A stretch of DNA of 64,000 bases from Oasisia sp. SBJ-2009 (GCA_964017155.1 OZ024866.1:18975358-19039357), one strand, 5' to 3'. Numbered from the stretch's first letter, positions 60,010 through 64,000 are shown. Translations and numbers: made by a program. Notes: generated by a model from the sequence alone, not told the origin.

Positions 60010-60366
60010 CTTTTTGCACCTATGCGATATCCTATAATGATATACATGAATACGTTTTATGTTTTAATTCATTAACCATTATTTTGAGCTGGACTATTAA
60101 CTTGTTTTAATGCTTGCGTACAAAGTAATTTCTTTATTAGTTTCACCATTTATGCGGTATTGTAACATTTGTCTGTGTGTTTATCGCGACACGTTAGGTC
60201 AGAGGCGTGAGCTATTCACTATGCGTCGTAATCGGGGACTACGTTCTCGACGATGATGTAACCTATATCAAAACGAAAAAGTATCCACTTGAATATCAGT
60301 ATCACAACTTCCACGATGCCCCGACAGTCAAGAAATGTTCCTACTTTGATCGGATTGCCACTATAG
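2229..60366 (+). CDS. CACHD1/alpha2delta-like VWA and Cache domain protein gene, 12 exons found, 3' end outside window
   Basis: This spanning entry covers one spliced gene; exons are listed separately. Joined, the exons give about 590 residues. In order they are: a signal peptide, an N-terminal helical region, the segment before the VWA domain (QYFCNENGVQYIYPA, then RIRPWYVQ), a VWA domain from PKHIVYMLDISAG to GGVFLNIK, and a Cache domain (PVMTLSKP, GVIAIDTSVDDI, FMVDLRHASTVFHP, MIRGESGKM, RPVRGVSYSLCVV). This order matches VWFA and Cache domain-containing protein 1 and, more distantly, voltage-gated calcium channel alpha2delta subunits. Those are cell-surface proteins; CACHD1 is known as a modulator of CaV3 channels and a partner in Wnt receptor signalling. 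The MIDAS is degenerate (DISAG instead of DxSxS). The second Cache region and membrane anchor should lie downstream. All junctions are GT-AG with matching phase, except one gap between 49294 and 56676. A paralogous alpha2delta-like family member is possible. Confidence 0.85.
2376..4080. other. Intron 1, left part: no gene seen
   Basis: AT-rich intron sequence without supported coding. It holds a (TA)n microsatellite at about 3121-3162. I saw no conserved domain on either strand. Confidence 0.6.
4085..7460 (-). pseudogene. RTE-like APE LINE, near full length but decayed
   Basis: Read on the - strand, the pieces follow the order of an APE-type LINE. The endonuclease is at 6842-6250 (LMAIFNGNPNTTIVSNYAPT, IIQCGEYNAHLG, YILINRKWKNSIHNCEAY, FSSLG). 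A linker follows at 5981-5560. The RT is at 5502-5023 (IDMLPLPKSGD, RSISLSSMVAKLVNKMIVNR, LYVDFRKAFDSIHR). A C-terminal stretch at about 4319-4119 ends in RLERRPR*. The tail just below it is a run of ctcac/ggtga units (4100-4124), which acts as a short tandem 3' tail. Frameshifts separate the blocks, and the YADD region around 4850 is broken. Assignment to RTE rather than a neighbouring clade is by resemblance. Confidence 0.8.
7913..8562. repeat. Compound microsatellites: (TA)n, (TCCG/TCCC)n, (TCTA)n, (TCTG)n, (CT)n
   Basis: A dense run of simple repeats: TA-rich at 7913-7962, a TCCG/TCCC tetranucleotide array at about 8080-8180, then TCTA, TCTG and CT blocks from 8336 to 8530 and a TA tract to 8562. 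Open frames across it (YLSI or SVCL repeats) are artefacts of the period. Confidence 0.95.
8571..8704. mobile_element. Small foldback MITE with TA-repeat core
   Basis: About 50-bp inverted arms begin TTATCAGGTTAGGCCAATAC on the left; the right arm is the reverse complement with a few changes. The arms flank a (TA)n core. A half copy of the inner arm (gcttggtatggtg) recurs at about 8980-9010. No coding capacity. Confidence 0.7.
9370..9450. repeat. (GT/GC)n microsatellite
   Basis: A degenerate gtgtgcgtgtg run inside intron 1, with no coding meaning. Confidence 0.9.
9800..9967 (+). CDS. CACHD1-like gene, exon 2
   Basis: 56 codons between the acceptor tttttctcacag and a consensus donor gtaagt, phase 0 at both ends. 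The peptide is helical and basic (IVNSVIKMLLSRVKRLNKLS) and then carries a CC pair (PECCHMPYDNL). The family has a similar IQDCCTIPP segment at this place. It continues in frame into exon 3 (FENW then VNPRG). Confidence 0.8.
10933..12053. repeat. 28-bp minisatellite, roughly 40 copies
   Basis: Tandem copies of a 28-bp unit with core acagttacacccgtatgtg followed by tctgctctg. Outer copies are more diverged (catgactg, gacggatacac, atccgctctg variants), while the centre is nearly uniform. It lies in intron 2 of the CACHD1-like gene. It has none of the spacer diversity expected of a CRISPR array. Confidence 0.95.
12828..13048 (+). CDS. CACHD1-like gene, exon 3
   Basis: The acceptor is tttcactgcag. 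73 codons plus two bases end at donor ATAAG|gtaaca. The segment VRHQYFCNENGVQYIYPA aligns with the family's WQYFSSEEGIFTVFPA motif just before the VWA domain, and KCKYREMRI corresponds to the basic stretch that follows. The split codon AG|G (Arg) joins exactly to exon 4. Confidence 0.88.
13142..14309. repeat. Recent 584-bp tandem duplication
   Basis: Copy 1 is 13142-13725 and copy 2 is 13726-14309. They abut directly, and I see a single difference (acaccg versus acacag near 13411/13995). Each copy carries the same 73-codon open frame on the - strand (13340-13561 and 13924-14145), which I do not recognise. Each begins with atcatcattatcatta and aataaa on the - strand, as in a LINE 3' UTR. Likely a segmental duplication of a retroelement 3' end inside intron 3. 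Confidence 0.93.
15060..16965 (+). pseudogene. hAT-like transposase remnant
   Basis: Three or more frames must be joined. The first part (15074-15520) reads VYSIQVDEATTAKHWSQFDV, KLLQLSSDGPNVMKAL and CNSHKTHNAF, the RNase H-like core of hAT-type transposases. The middle part (15487-16220) is helical. At about 16360-16550 it reads RIDVYWRKVGKMIRPRGE, LTVNHGNAYRERE, then FSKNKLLLTSHRTRL, which fits the hAT C-terminal dimerisation region. A basic, coiled-coil tail (16747-16962) ends in KKKRKT*. A (GA)n expansion at 16485-16498 sits at the frameshift. No TIRs were located. Not functional as read. Confidence 0.75.
17000..18340. other. Intron 3 stretch without gene
   Basis: AT-rich sequence with a short (CT)n tract near 18190-18220. 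I saw no conserved coding and no clear repeat ends. Confidence 0.5.
18345..22799. mobile_element. Foldback element with 1.2-1.4 kb inverted arms
   Basis: The left arm (about 18345-19590) is the diverged reverse complement of the right arm (about 21400-22799). Examples are gtcccgtcagtgaaa against tttcactgatgggac, and the block around 19120-19200 against 21830-21920. The right terminus reads cacta (reverse complement TAGTGATCAGTCC). The left end is more decayed, and no target duplication could be confirmed. The 1.8-kb centre carries degenerate repeats of a cgcgatagcc...tactaagtca unit. No coding sequence, so it is a non-autonomous TIR or foldback element. Confidence 0.8.
22905..23100. repeat. 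Palindrome-bearing repeat units left of the RTE-like copy
   Basis: Two copies of the near-palindrome gccattttTAAAgatggc lie at 22913-22929 and 23060-23077, about 147 bp apart. The same motif recurs in the TIRs of element B. The sequence right of the inserted LINE (23985-24170) has a weaker copy near 24128, so this is probably the left flank of element A, split by the LINE. Confidence 0.6.
23104..23970 (-). pseudogene. RTE-like LINE, 5'-truncated RT 3' half
   Basis: Read on the - strand: LRFANDIDGLAGREEEPADL, INAEKTKLM, FKYLGAIIADEGSKPEI, MSIFMYTCESWTLTAETEKR, TRCLRKLLGITYRDRITNEE and KLRWYGHITRSSGLAKTIMQ. This is the classic RT C-terminal half of endonuclease-RT LINEs. The catalytic box is FAND, so one aspartate of xADD has become Asn. 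Near the end the frame shifts (GRQ|KRWEDNIPEWTGL), with the stop at 23104 after VPLRSTETTG. The 5' truncation is at about 23970. It is inserted within palindrome-bearing repeat sequence. Confidence 0.9.
24240..26560 (+). pseudogene. Element A: transposon protein with XPG/FEN-like nuclease part, decayed
   Basis: Frames must be switched several times. In order: VPIITVDQPLYTLAKQ (24247), VMFGGLHIETAALKALGDLL then ESSGWTGALIQ (24338), ALTKFVPWFFALGHTTYARW then IPVNMRDM (24700), AIDQAHEQNNASVKGDGGAV then GLTEN (24878), and a long open frame 25493-26332. In that last frame are HEEADTRILLHLEDALKHG and STRTVDTYMVV, the place of the nuclease acidic pair, then ELWIAFGAGKNFRYLPAHE and ALPMFHAFTGCGTVSCFGGR. 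The second acidic motif is DTYM, not DTDV, so the nuclease site is damaged. The same protein type occurs in elements B and C in this window. The element ends are not defined. Confidence 0.8.
27711..27787. repeat. (TG)n microsatellite
   Basis: An uninterrupted TG run of about 38 units in intron 3. Confidence 0.98.
27790..29500. other. Intron 3, right part: no gene seen
   Basis: AT-rich sequence directly before exon 4. No coding signature or repeat boundary was recognised. Confidence 0.5.
29590..29728 (+). CDS. CACHD1-like gene, exon 4 (start of VWA domain)
   Basis: The acceptor is caatttcag and the donor CAG|gtgact. Joined to exon 3 it reads RIRPWYVQAATPPKHIVYMLD, the family signature leading into the first VWA strand. 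The MIDAS position reads DISAG, so the second serine of DxSxS is glycine. The exon ends in phase 0 at NPSDQ. Intron 3 before it is about 16.5 kb and full of transposons. Confidence 0.92.
29783..29886. repeat. (TGGTG)n and (TG)n microsatellite
   Basis: A TGGTG pentamer block (to about 29824) followed by a pure TG run, 55 bp after the donor of exon 4. Confidence 0.97.
30230..30800. repeat. Array of about 130-160 bp units carrying the gccattttTAAAgatggc palindrome
   Basis: Copies of the palindrome lie at 30237-30253, 30368-30385 and 30527-30544, with a weak one near 30771. Between them is the segment tagcttggtggatagcgata (30454-30473), which recurs inside both TIR arms of element B (37713-37732 and, inverted, 41579-41600). 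This looks like a solo piece of a related TIR or a satellite that feeds such TIRs. Confidence 0.65.
30823..31510 (-). repeat. Two LINE 3' ends around a triplet microsatellite
   Basis: The segment aaaagctttatttcttgatgg...cgtgatttgcaatggcc is present at 30845-30940 and again, about 90% alike, at 31400-31490. On the - strand each has aataaa. The first ends in (ttac)n at 30823-30845, a LINE-type 3' tail. Between them lies the array at 31155-31320. Confidence 0.65.
31155..31320. repeat. Triplet and hexamer array (CTA)n, (GCTGCC)n, (CCA)n
   Basis: A compound trinucleotide array with a central gctgcc hexamer block of about 12 units. The poly-Ala/Val open frame on the - strand is an artefact. Confidence 0.95.
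31690..32640 (-). pseudogene. CR1-like LINE endonuclease fragment
   Basis: Read on the - strand with stops and frameshifts: VLGISETFL, MLAIEGF, LAYIST, LWIEVMLP, VLGDVNMDLMGGAQ, LDHVYVTN, DMTDDVEVKLDLFEQMYIKL and PWFNANLAKFIAARDRL. These are the APE endonuclease motifs and the start of the linker before the RT. The RT is missing. It lies head-to-head with the + strand LINE that begins near 34271 and may belong to the same family. Confidence 0.75.
32645..34200. other. Between two LINE copies: no gene seen
   Basis: Mixed GC then AT-rich sequence. Short open frames at 32697-33007 lie where more LINE sequence would be expected, but I could not recognise a domain in them. Confidence 0.4.
34271..35345 (+). 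pseudogene. CR1-like LINE ORF1: PHD finger, coiled coil and SGNH-like segment
   Basis: ATG 34271 opens a basic N-terminus. A PHD-type zinc finger follows near 34564-34710 (CVQQCKHNGRETD, QCHLCQLWVHYEC, GLWSCQTCRK), with a C4HC3-like spacing. A coiled coil runs to about 34960. The frame stops at 35041 by frameshift. In another frame 35125-35345 reads ADELTIVCSDGITENANMEE, then VNISSVLPST and INNFIRNK, resembling the SGNH/esterase-like part of some LINE ORF1 proteins. It then runs into the N gap. It shares strand with, and lies upstream of, the ORF2 pieces at 36150-43316, so it is probably the same LINE copy. Confidence 0.75.
35347..35546. other. Assembly gap, 200 N
   Basis: Exactly 200 N bases, typical of a fixed-size scaffold gap. 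The true distance is unknown. It lies within the LINE ORF1 region. Confidence 0.99.
36150..36953 (+). pseudogene. CR1-like LINE ORF2, part before the element B insertion
   Basis: In one frame: LTGDFNQFKDTFLPTHYG, ATRNFAILDKMWSNMS and DHKMVLLFPAWYP (endonuclease C-terminus). The linker follows: KPWVTDGFRHLIRQRQRARM, SRDWWKYMKTLLGN and LPKLRATQPIFDI. Two internal stops are present (36337 area and 36468 area). The frame breaks exactly at FDI, where the TAA target duplication of element B begins, and it resumes at 42358. The endonuclease N-terminus is not visible in 35547-36150. Confidence 0.85.
36954..42357 (-). mobile_element. Element B: 5.4-kb TIR DNA transposon with 3-bp TAA duplication
   Basis: The termini are TAGTGCAGCGGCCG on the left and its reverse complement on the right. 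They are flanked by TAA at 36951-36953 and 42358-42360. Inverted arms run 36954-38001 and 41310-42357, about 1048 bp each, diverged by a few percent plus a replaced block near the tips. The arms contain the gccatttttaaagatggc palindrome twice each. The coding remnant between them is on the - strand. Removing the element with one TAA restores the LINE frame (FDI then KEPLPAKF), so both ends are certain. The family assignment (Academ-like) is inferred from the nuclease domain and the 3-bp duplication. Confidence 0.92.
38373..41253 (-). pseudogene. Element B transposon protein with XPG/FEN-like nuclease end
   Basis: N-terminal block at 41253-40813: KADLAIYSKAQRILWSRPGP, VMMRLGAMHLIMAFLASIGK, IFGDGGLQNIL. 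This is the same domain as VDQPLY...GGLHIE in element A. Then come broken frames, and a 312-residue open frame at 39311-38373. That frame reads NQEEADTPMILHASSLSRDY, KIIIQCDDTDVLVLLVYYFS, RYIPVHRIPNELG and FKKHVLRAKYQTRIWCNS, with a Cys-rich end (CTDKDCLSARKCPC, CSCTGCG). EEADT and DDTDV correspond to the two acidic clusters of XPG/FEN nucleases and are intact here. Upstream frames (40215-39312) contain several stops, so the whole protein is not encoded. Confidence 0.8.
42358..43316 (+). pseudogene. CR1-like LINE ORF2, RT part after the element B insertion
   Basis: It continues the frame broken at 36953: KEPLPAKFTINMSDTKLALD, KVNKATGPDRIPPWALKDCS, TATIIPVSKKHP and IRPISLTPIIAKVFESVV. A stop at 42725-42727 is followed by AGTCTTDALVEMLHKWYEST, VLFLDYSKAFYLINHD (motif A), GGVPQGTLSGPK (motif B), KYVDDSTIF (catalytic box) and, after a stop at 43136, the thumb region (NNDMRINTTKTKEMV). 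The sequence ends abruptly near 43316 without a 3' tail, so the 3' end has been lost. Confidence 0.9.
43668..43731. repeat. (CA)n microsatellite
   Basis: An uninterrupted CA run about 190 bp upstream of exon 5. Confidence 0.98.
43920..44145 (+). CDS. CACHD1-like gene, exon 5 (VWA domain)
   Basis: The acceptor is gatgtttcag and the donor is a consensus gtaagt. It encodes VTVFGFSENGVKYAGGND, then SPGPTNYMTGFNAAYDVF, the VWA strand and the loop that carries the MIDAS threonine in related domains (PTNY). It ends with one base of a split codon, completed by exon 6. Confidence 0.9.
44636..44706. repeat. (CA)n microsatellite
   Basis: A CA run with CG interruptions in intron 5, 117 bp left of element C. 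Confidence 0.97.
44823..48826 (-). mobile_element. Element C: 4.0-kb TIR DNA transposon with 3-bp TAT duplication
   Basis: The ends are TAGTCGAGTTGCCA on the left and its reverse complement on the right, flanked by TAT at 44820-44822 and 48827-48829. Inverted arms of about 620-640 bp run to about 45445 and from about 48180. Examples are the shared blocks around 44880-45100 and 48560-48780. The arms are rich in aagatggccgccat-like sequence. Termini (TAGT), duplication size and protein match element B. The element fills most of intron 5. Confidence 0.9.
45810..48095 (-). pseudogene. Element C transposon protein with XPG-like N and I regions, decayed
   Basis: Blocks on the - strand: 48095-47760 with LGLAVKLHHKFGSSELATLL (N-terminal domain); 47419-47084 with DAPPSHPDTVLTTLSYFEKT; then PGGMHTIMSFNGCIGNLMKT (47080), equivalent to GGLHIE in element A. 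Block 46413-45925 reads FIVDGQQLLYHIAWPYAGSA, VLVIFDRYDDRSARDHERIR and ISSNLPCRDAIMNGKANKKA, which resembles the XPG N-region (catalytic Asp in VDG, Asp in FDRYD). Then at about 45990-45810 come YSHDEADITIISYLLEAVKN and RVISDDTDVCVLLVYWVW, the XPG I-region acidic pair. Many stops and frameshifts separate the blocks. Confidence 0.8.
48897..49013 (+). CDS. CACHD1-like gene, exon 6 (VWA domain)
   Basis: The acceptor is ctgttgttag and the donor gtgagt. The split Lys codon (A|AA) joins exon 5 to KRVIVLISSI, the fourth VWA strand, followed by MDLNEMKTEMTIRSRNMPVT and IVTVSI. This matches the spacing in CACHD1 (MVIIYLSAG, then NNSVMILTYAL). The exon begins only 70 bp downstream of the right end of transposon C. 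Confidence 0.85.
49235..49294 (+). CDS. CACHD1-like gene, exon 7 (VWA C-terminal helix)
   Basis: The acceptor is gtattttgtttcag and the donor gcaa|gtaaag. A split Asn codon joins exon 6 to CRPDLVHIMQNIAHITKLA, the helix before the last VWA strand; the equivalent in CACHD1 ends LRDLAEQNSG. The exon ends in phase 1, which does not match the phase 0 start of the next recognised exon at 56676. Confidence 0.78.
49960..51800 (+). pseudogene. Strongly decayed LINE RT remnant (CR1/L2-like)
   Basis: Scattered RT pieces in order: SMDSEL/ARHSTE-like RT finger text near 50220-50260, VVYADDTTL catalytic box at about 50970-50996, then DAKLMSFTLKKNK and SNLTWSPHQSD thumb text. The end FRY..TRH-type C-terminus near 51600-51760 is barely readable. 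No tail or start was found. Confidence 0.55.
52235..52388. repeat. (CA)n and (TA)n microsatellites with a repeated 12-mer
   Basis: CA then TA runs. The palindrome-like word gcggttggtcgc occurs twice (52335-52346 and 52389-52400), separated by a TA tract. Confidence 0.95.
53420..54310 (-). pseudogene. LINE ORF2 remnant: endonuclease-RT linker and RT start
   Basis: Read on the - strand: QELVDSYIVQLNDAVKETGC, then ELSHLRDRKRFWWRLWNDNN, RPRDRAVYETYKYIKKVFRR, LFAFWNVIK (linker), DVVELYGDVM, and a degraded IAKQYRPISSKL RT finger. Stops and frameshifts are present throughout. No 3' part follows below 53420. Confidence 0.7.
54310..56660. other. Intron between 49294 and 56676, right part: no gene seen
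   Basis: It contains a (TA)n tract at 55092-55171 and a poly-C run near 56564-56576. An 8-base segment after a good acceptor at 55523-55530 is a possible microexon (see findings). Nothing else was recognised. Confidence 0.5.
55092..55171. repeat. (TA)n microsatellite
   Basis: About 40 TA units, uninterrupted. Confidence 0.98.
56676..56826 (+). CDS. CACHD1-like gene, exon encoding the VWA end and VWA-Cache linker
   Basis: The acceptor is tattgctgttcag. It encodes GGVFLNIKARGRQIHYSS (last VWA strand), then IRPFYVHLADERVDTT, the family's RFYTNLPNRM-like linker into the Cache domain. The donor is AACG|gtatga, and the split Ala codon joins exactly to the next exon (MTN-A-PVMTLSKP). It starts in phase 0, so a few residues are missing between it and exon 7. 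Confidence 0.85.
57563..57668 (+). CDS. CACHD1-like gene, Cache domain exon 1
   Basis: The acceptor is catctgttgcag and the donor CAG|gtaggc. It encodes PVMTLSKPVFYKHQFIGV then IAIDTSVDDITVMIRD, which matches the canonical dCache strand pair (TVSKPCYFGNLLLGIVGVDV in CACHD1). The split Ser codon AG|T continues in the next exon. Confidence 0.92.
58235..58396 (+). CDS. CACHD1-like gene, Cache domain exon 2
   Basis: The acceptor is tgttactgacag. It encodes YKYFFMVDLRHASTVFHPNL, equal to the family's YTFLIDDKGYTLMHPSL, then EPPVILHIQYLENDANKAG. I place the donor at CAG|gtttga (58397). The join then gives MIRGESGKM, the alpha2delta MIDGESG motif, in the right phase. A later donor (58438) would also keep frame if it used a different acceptor, but it would insert 14 unrelated residues. 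Confidence 0.88.
58557..58623. repeat. (TA)n microsatellite
   Basis: A pure TA run about 160 bp after the chosen donor at 58397. Confidence 0.98.
58661..58974. repeat. (CGGTCTGT)n then (CGGT)n array
   Basis: A block of 8-mers (cggtctgt, about seven) followed by over 60 CGGT tetramers with two CCGT interruptions near 58720 and 58780. It lies in the intron between two Cache exons. The long RSVG frames on + are artefacts. Confidence 0.98.
59472..59583 (+). CDS. CACHD1-like gene, Cache domain exon 3
   Basis: The acceptor is gttcttcag. It encodes GESGKMTIMTHRLRTYGSS, then FTEFAINSTFMWRP. The MWRP/V-RGVSYSLC junction with the next exon matches AWKMVQDTSFILC of CACHD1 residue for residue in spacing. 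The donor is CCG|gtttgt, phase 0. Confidence 0.85.
59742..60009. repeat. (CTG)n, (CTGCTA)n, (CTA)n array
   Basis: Three successive related blocks: about six CTG, over 30 CTGCTA hexamers, then about 17 CTA. It fills nearly half of the 614-bp intron between exons 59472-59583 and 60198-60366. Confidence 0.98.
60198..60366 (+). CDS. CACHD1-like gene, last exon visible in the window
   Basis: The acceptor is gacacgttag and the donor ATAG|gttcgt. It encodes VRGVSYSLCVVIGDYVLDDD, then YHNFHDAPTVKKCSYFDRIA. This corresponds to the YHRLDLLGQPSACLHFKQLA region that ends the first Cache domain. It ends with one base of a codon. No convincing next exon is visible up to 64000, so the gene continues outside. 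Confidence 0.88.
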
Positions 60367-60369
60367 GTT

Positions 60370-62270
60370 CGTTTATCTGGTGTAAATTGTTAAATCAAAT
60401 GTCTTGCCTCGAGGGGAATTTTAGTTAACACTCATACAATTCTAAACGGAGCTTATAGCGTTTGTCATTGGCTACATCGGCAGTAGTTATATGGTGACCA
60501 TCAGCCGGTAAAACTCAGATCATCCACGGTGTTTTGTTAAGAAAGAAAGACGACGTCTATTTTGTTTTCTTGAGCACTCCAGCATATCTTGGAGTAGTCG
60601 GCGCCATCTGGCGGTAGTGGTAGGACGGCGACCACATCGAGCAAACTCCCCACCACTCTAACAAGATTGTGATGTACTAGGGCCCGCTGAGCATGATATC
60701 TGAGTCTGAGCACCGAGTTGAGCATGAACACCGAATACGGTTGTATAACCTCATGTCCAAGTCCCTCCTAAGTGCGTGATTATGTATACATGAGCACCTT
60801 GTGGTTCTACGCGTCTTAATGGTAGCGTGGCTGGAAGCTTTCCGGTGAGTTGGCTCCATCTAGTGGTAAAGGAGGGTAAGGGCGATATGCGTCTAGGTTA
60901 CACATATGGGTAATTGTACAACCACCCTGCGAGTCTCAGTGGTAAAGAGGCTGGATGCCTCCTGGTATGTAGGTCTTATTAACGTCATTAATTTCTTATG
61001 TGGCATAAACACCAGCTGTGACCTAGTTACGCCATCTCACCGCGGCGGTGTGTAACCCCAAATACATAAATTAGTTAATAAGTGATATAATCACACTATA
61101 ACAAAATAACTGTCATTTTTAGGTATGCGCGTGTGTATAAAAACAGCCTTGTTGTCACTCGATAACATATGGTATAGACTGTTGTATGACTACCCTGTGA
61201 CTAGTCTTTATCTCTGAAATCAATGTGTTACTTTACAACGTAATGTATTGGTATTTATAATTACTCTTTGAACTTCCTCTTTAAAGCAAACACTTCAGGA
61301 GTTGTACAACCAGAACAAATAGGTTTTAAAAGATTTTTCTCACAGAGCGTGAGACACTTGAACCGCTAATTGCACTATTTTATGTTGCCGTGTTTATTTA
61401 TTATTGTTGTTATTATTATGTATTTATGTTCCGTTCCTGAAGAAGGCCGCCGATGGTGGTTTAAACGTTGAAGTTAGTAGAACAATGCTAGTTGTGAAAT
61501 TATGAAATTAGTTTGAATAATTGATTTGCTTTCGTAGTTATCTACATGTGTATACCATATAACTGTCAGGTTTTTTTTCGTTATGTAATAACATTTTACA
61601 TTTGTATTTGCCGTCATTATTTATTTATTAACTTTTGGGAGGGATATACAGCATTTATCTGTCAGCTCGCCTCGCAATAACTAGTAAGTGTTAATTAGCG
61701 AAATATCACTTGCTATTTTCTAAAATGTCGCCGAACCGCATTAAAGTGGATAAGGTAGTTGTTTGTGTAATATACAACGCACTAAAACAACATTAATGAA
61801 TAAATAAAAATTTACTTTTTGTTTACCTCGTTTGCTATGCAATCCTTTCTACATTTCAACGTAAAATAGCTTGTTTATAATTGTTTTATCAAAGGTTTTA
61901 TTAGTTTGTCTTTAGCTTTGTCTTGCTTTCTTTTCAATATATACAGCAACTAGTATAAAACCATAAAGTGTAACATGGTTAATTTACAATTGCACTGACA
62001 TGGGAAAATGAAGCGAAACCGAATAGATAGAATCGTTGACTCGACTGTTTGTATCGACTGACCAGTCAACATACATCAAACAAAGAGTGTGTTTATCCTT
62101 TGAGATTACAGCTGATATCGTTTATCAGCGACCGCGAACATTTCAAAAGTCTGTAATCTTGCGCCCACAGCTAATTTTATCGCTAATCCGTGTTTCATTG
62201 CATGACTGTGATTAATTGTAATCCATTAACGCACATAGCGTGGCTATAGGAAGTAAATAATAAACCGCAA
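60370..62270. other. Intron after the last visible exon: no gene seen
   Basis: No further Cache exon was recognised. A short sequence at 61437-61470 resembles a retroelement hammerhead core but lacks a key base (see rejected items). Confidence 0.5.
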
Positions 62271-62725
62271 TGACACTGTACGACGCACACATATTAGTAC
62301 AATGTACGACACACACACAATTCAGTACAAAACAAAACGCAAACAGTTCAATAGTCAGTTTGACGCATACAGTTCAGAACACTGTACGACACAGTGTTCA
62401 GTACACAGTACGTCGCACACAGCTTAGCATACCGATTGACGCACACAGTATAATACTCAGTACGACAAATGCAGTTCAGTACATGTAGCGATGGACATAC
62501 TTCAGTACACAGCTTGACGCATACAGTTCAGTACACAGTTTGACAGAGTTCAGTACACAGTACATCGCAAATATTTCAGTTGACAAGACGATACGAGGTT
62601 TAGTGAACATTTTGACGCACATAGTTCAGTACACTGTATGAGTCATACGGTTCAGTACACAGTACGTTACACACAGATTAGAACAAAGATTGACGCGTAT
62701 AGTTCAGTACACTGTATGACTCGTA
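62271..62725. repeat. Degenerate minisatellite, about 25-bp unit
   Basis: Loosely repeated cagttcagtacac + agt(t/a)tgacgcac units, perhaps 18 copies with many substitutions and length changes. Confidence 0.75.
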
Positions 62726-62810
62726 ATGACAACAAACAGTAAATTAAAAACATTAAAATTCATCATCGTTTTGAAAATGAACATTATTCCCCTAATATCC
62801 ACATGTAACA

Positions 62811-62839
62811 ACCCACCCCCCCCCCCCCCCTCCCTCCCC
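62811..62839. repeat. Poly-C / CCCT tract
   Basis: A run of C with a few T, with no flanking structure. Confidence 0.9.
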
Positions 62840-63937
62840 TGGAACAATCATGTGAAACACTGTTTGTTCCTGTAGATGCTGCTATAGCAAAACGTTTCTT
62901 GCTGCCTTTTAATGAAATGCTGTAGCTCATACATGAAACATTATTTTGTATATTGATTGAGTATGGCAATGAACACTCCGTAATTATTTACTCCCAACTC
63001 TATTACCATGATGCATGTTTCTGTTTATTCAATGTATGTACCACTTCTCAACGATAAGCACCTCTGACGTTTGTTCGAACACATCAATCATTATGTGTGT
63101 ATGTTGTATTTTGTATATTTATTTATTTTCATTTATGAAAGGACGACCACAATTATAAGTATAATTTACAATTGTATTATAGATTAGTCTTGTATTTTTA
63201 TTATGATTAATGTTTACATACTGTTTTAATGATACATTTATCTGTATCCCAGTTTTGTTGTGTGTTGCAAAGTTGACACCTTGACAGAGTTCTCAAGTTG
63301 ACTATTGATTTCTACAAAACGAACTAGCACATGTCCACCAACGAACTAGGATATTATATTTTATACTCTTTGTTTTTCCAACAATTTGTTAAAAACGCGA
63401 GGAGCAAACGATTTGTATGGGAATGAGGGAGATAGCAGGTTTATATAGTGTACGTTTAATATCATTAAAACGACAGCATAGTCTTTATAATGGTGTAATT
63501 ATTATAATGGATCGTATTTTTACTTGGTGACCTATCGTTCGTGAATTAGTGAAAATGCGTGCCGAAAACGAGGGGTCAGCACACGCTACGGATGTCGCAG
63601 ACATAGATTGCAGCAAATCGAAAACCTGCTCTTGTAAACATAATATTTGGATACTAATGGCTTCTCGGCAATTACAAAATGTTTTGGTTTGTCCTGCAGA
63701 TGTAGCTACAAATTGATGACACAAGAGAAACGATAGTTACAGTGCATTTAGGGCATAAAGCATGTTGACTCACTTATGTCATCGCCTGAAACATAATATG
63801 ATTTATAAATTTGGAAATTACGTTTTGTTCGACGATGTCACATTGTTGTCTTAACATTTTATATAAACTTCCCGCGTGTGAATGCGATGCGAACACGCAA
63901 GCTTATATTACCTAAGCGATGGTTTTAATAGCAGTAG

Positions 63938-64000
63938 GTTGTGAAGCGCCACAAACAATTATTGATGTGGCGCTATATGAAATAAAATATTATTATGATG
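63938..64000 (+). repeat. LINE or SINE 3' end hairpin and tail
   Basis: The sequence gaagcgccacaaa...tgtggcgctatatgaaata then tattattatgatg is the stem-and-tail form seen at the 3' ends of CR1/L2-type elements. It is comparable to the end of the LINE at 1681-1770. It is cut by the window edge. Confidence 0.6.

Noticed and set aside
59708..60075. Long poly-Ser and Cys-Tyr open frames
   Set aside because: Direct read-through of the CTG/CTGCTA/CTA array; no coding signal outside the repeat.
60590..60980. Loosely repeated ggtagt/ctggatgc words that might be tRNA-derived
   Set aside because: No A and B boxes in the right spacing and no cloverleaf could be formed by eye.
61437..61470. Hammerhead-ribozyme-like core (ctgaaga, a GC-rich hairpin, then taaacg)
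   Set aside because: The conserved GAAA after stem II reads TTAAA, so a key G is missing and stem III is not convincing; at most a decayed retroelement motif.

Overview
This is a 64 kb piece of an AT-rich, intron- and repeat-dense animal genome. It is probably a marine invertebrate, but the clade cannot be fixed from the sequence. The evidence is GT-AG introns of up to about 16 kb, long microsatellites, several APE-type LINE families, hAT and TIR DNA transposons, and a 200-N scaffold gap at 35347-35546. There are no bacterial-style operons, CRISPR arrays or recognisable tRNA or rRNA genes.

One host gene runs through almost the whole window on the + strand: a CACHD1/alpha2delta-like VWA + Cache membrane protein. 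I reconstruct 12 coding exons from a signal-peptide exon (2229-2375) to a Cache-domain exon (60198-60366). The 3' part (second Cache region, transmembrane segment, tail) lies beyond the window. Reading phases agree at every junction except the one between 49294 and 56676, where a very small exon is probably missing.

Almost everything else sits in the introns. Upstream flank (1-2228): two CR1/L2-like LINE fragments. Intron 1 (2376-9799): a decayed RTE-like LINE on the - strand with a GGTGA-type tail, tetranucleotide arrays and a small foldback MITE. Intron 2 (9968-12827): a minisatellite of 28-bp units, roughly 40 copies. Intron 3 (13049-29589): a 584-bp tandem duplication, a hAT-like transposase pseudogene, a 4.4-kb foldback element, a 5'-truncated RTE-like LINE and a decayed XPG-nuclease-type transposon (element A). 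Intron 4 (29729-43919): palindrome-bearing repeats, a LINE endonuclease fragment, and a CR1-like LINE split by a 5.4-kb TIR transposon (element B). Intron 5 (44146-48896): almost entirely a 4.0-kb TIR transposon (element C). Later introns: degenerate LINEs and very long microsatellites, including (CGGT)n and (CTGCTA)n beside splice sites.

The most interesting non-host system is the family formed by elements A, B and C. B and C have long TIRs, TAGT...ACTA termini and 3-bp target duplications (TAA, TAT). All three carry remnants of a large protein; its XPG/FEN-like nuclease portion is recognisable by paired acidic motifs such as EEADT and DDTDV. The closest described group I can think of is Academ (AcademX-like), but that assignment is inference. 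Removing B with one TAA copy restores the interrupted LINE reading frame exactly, so its boundaries are fixed to the base.
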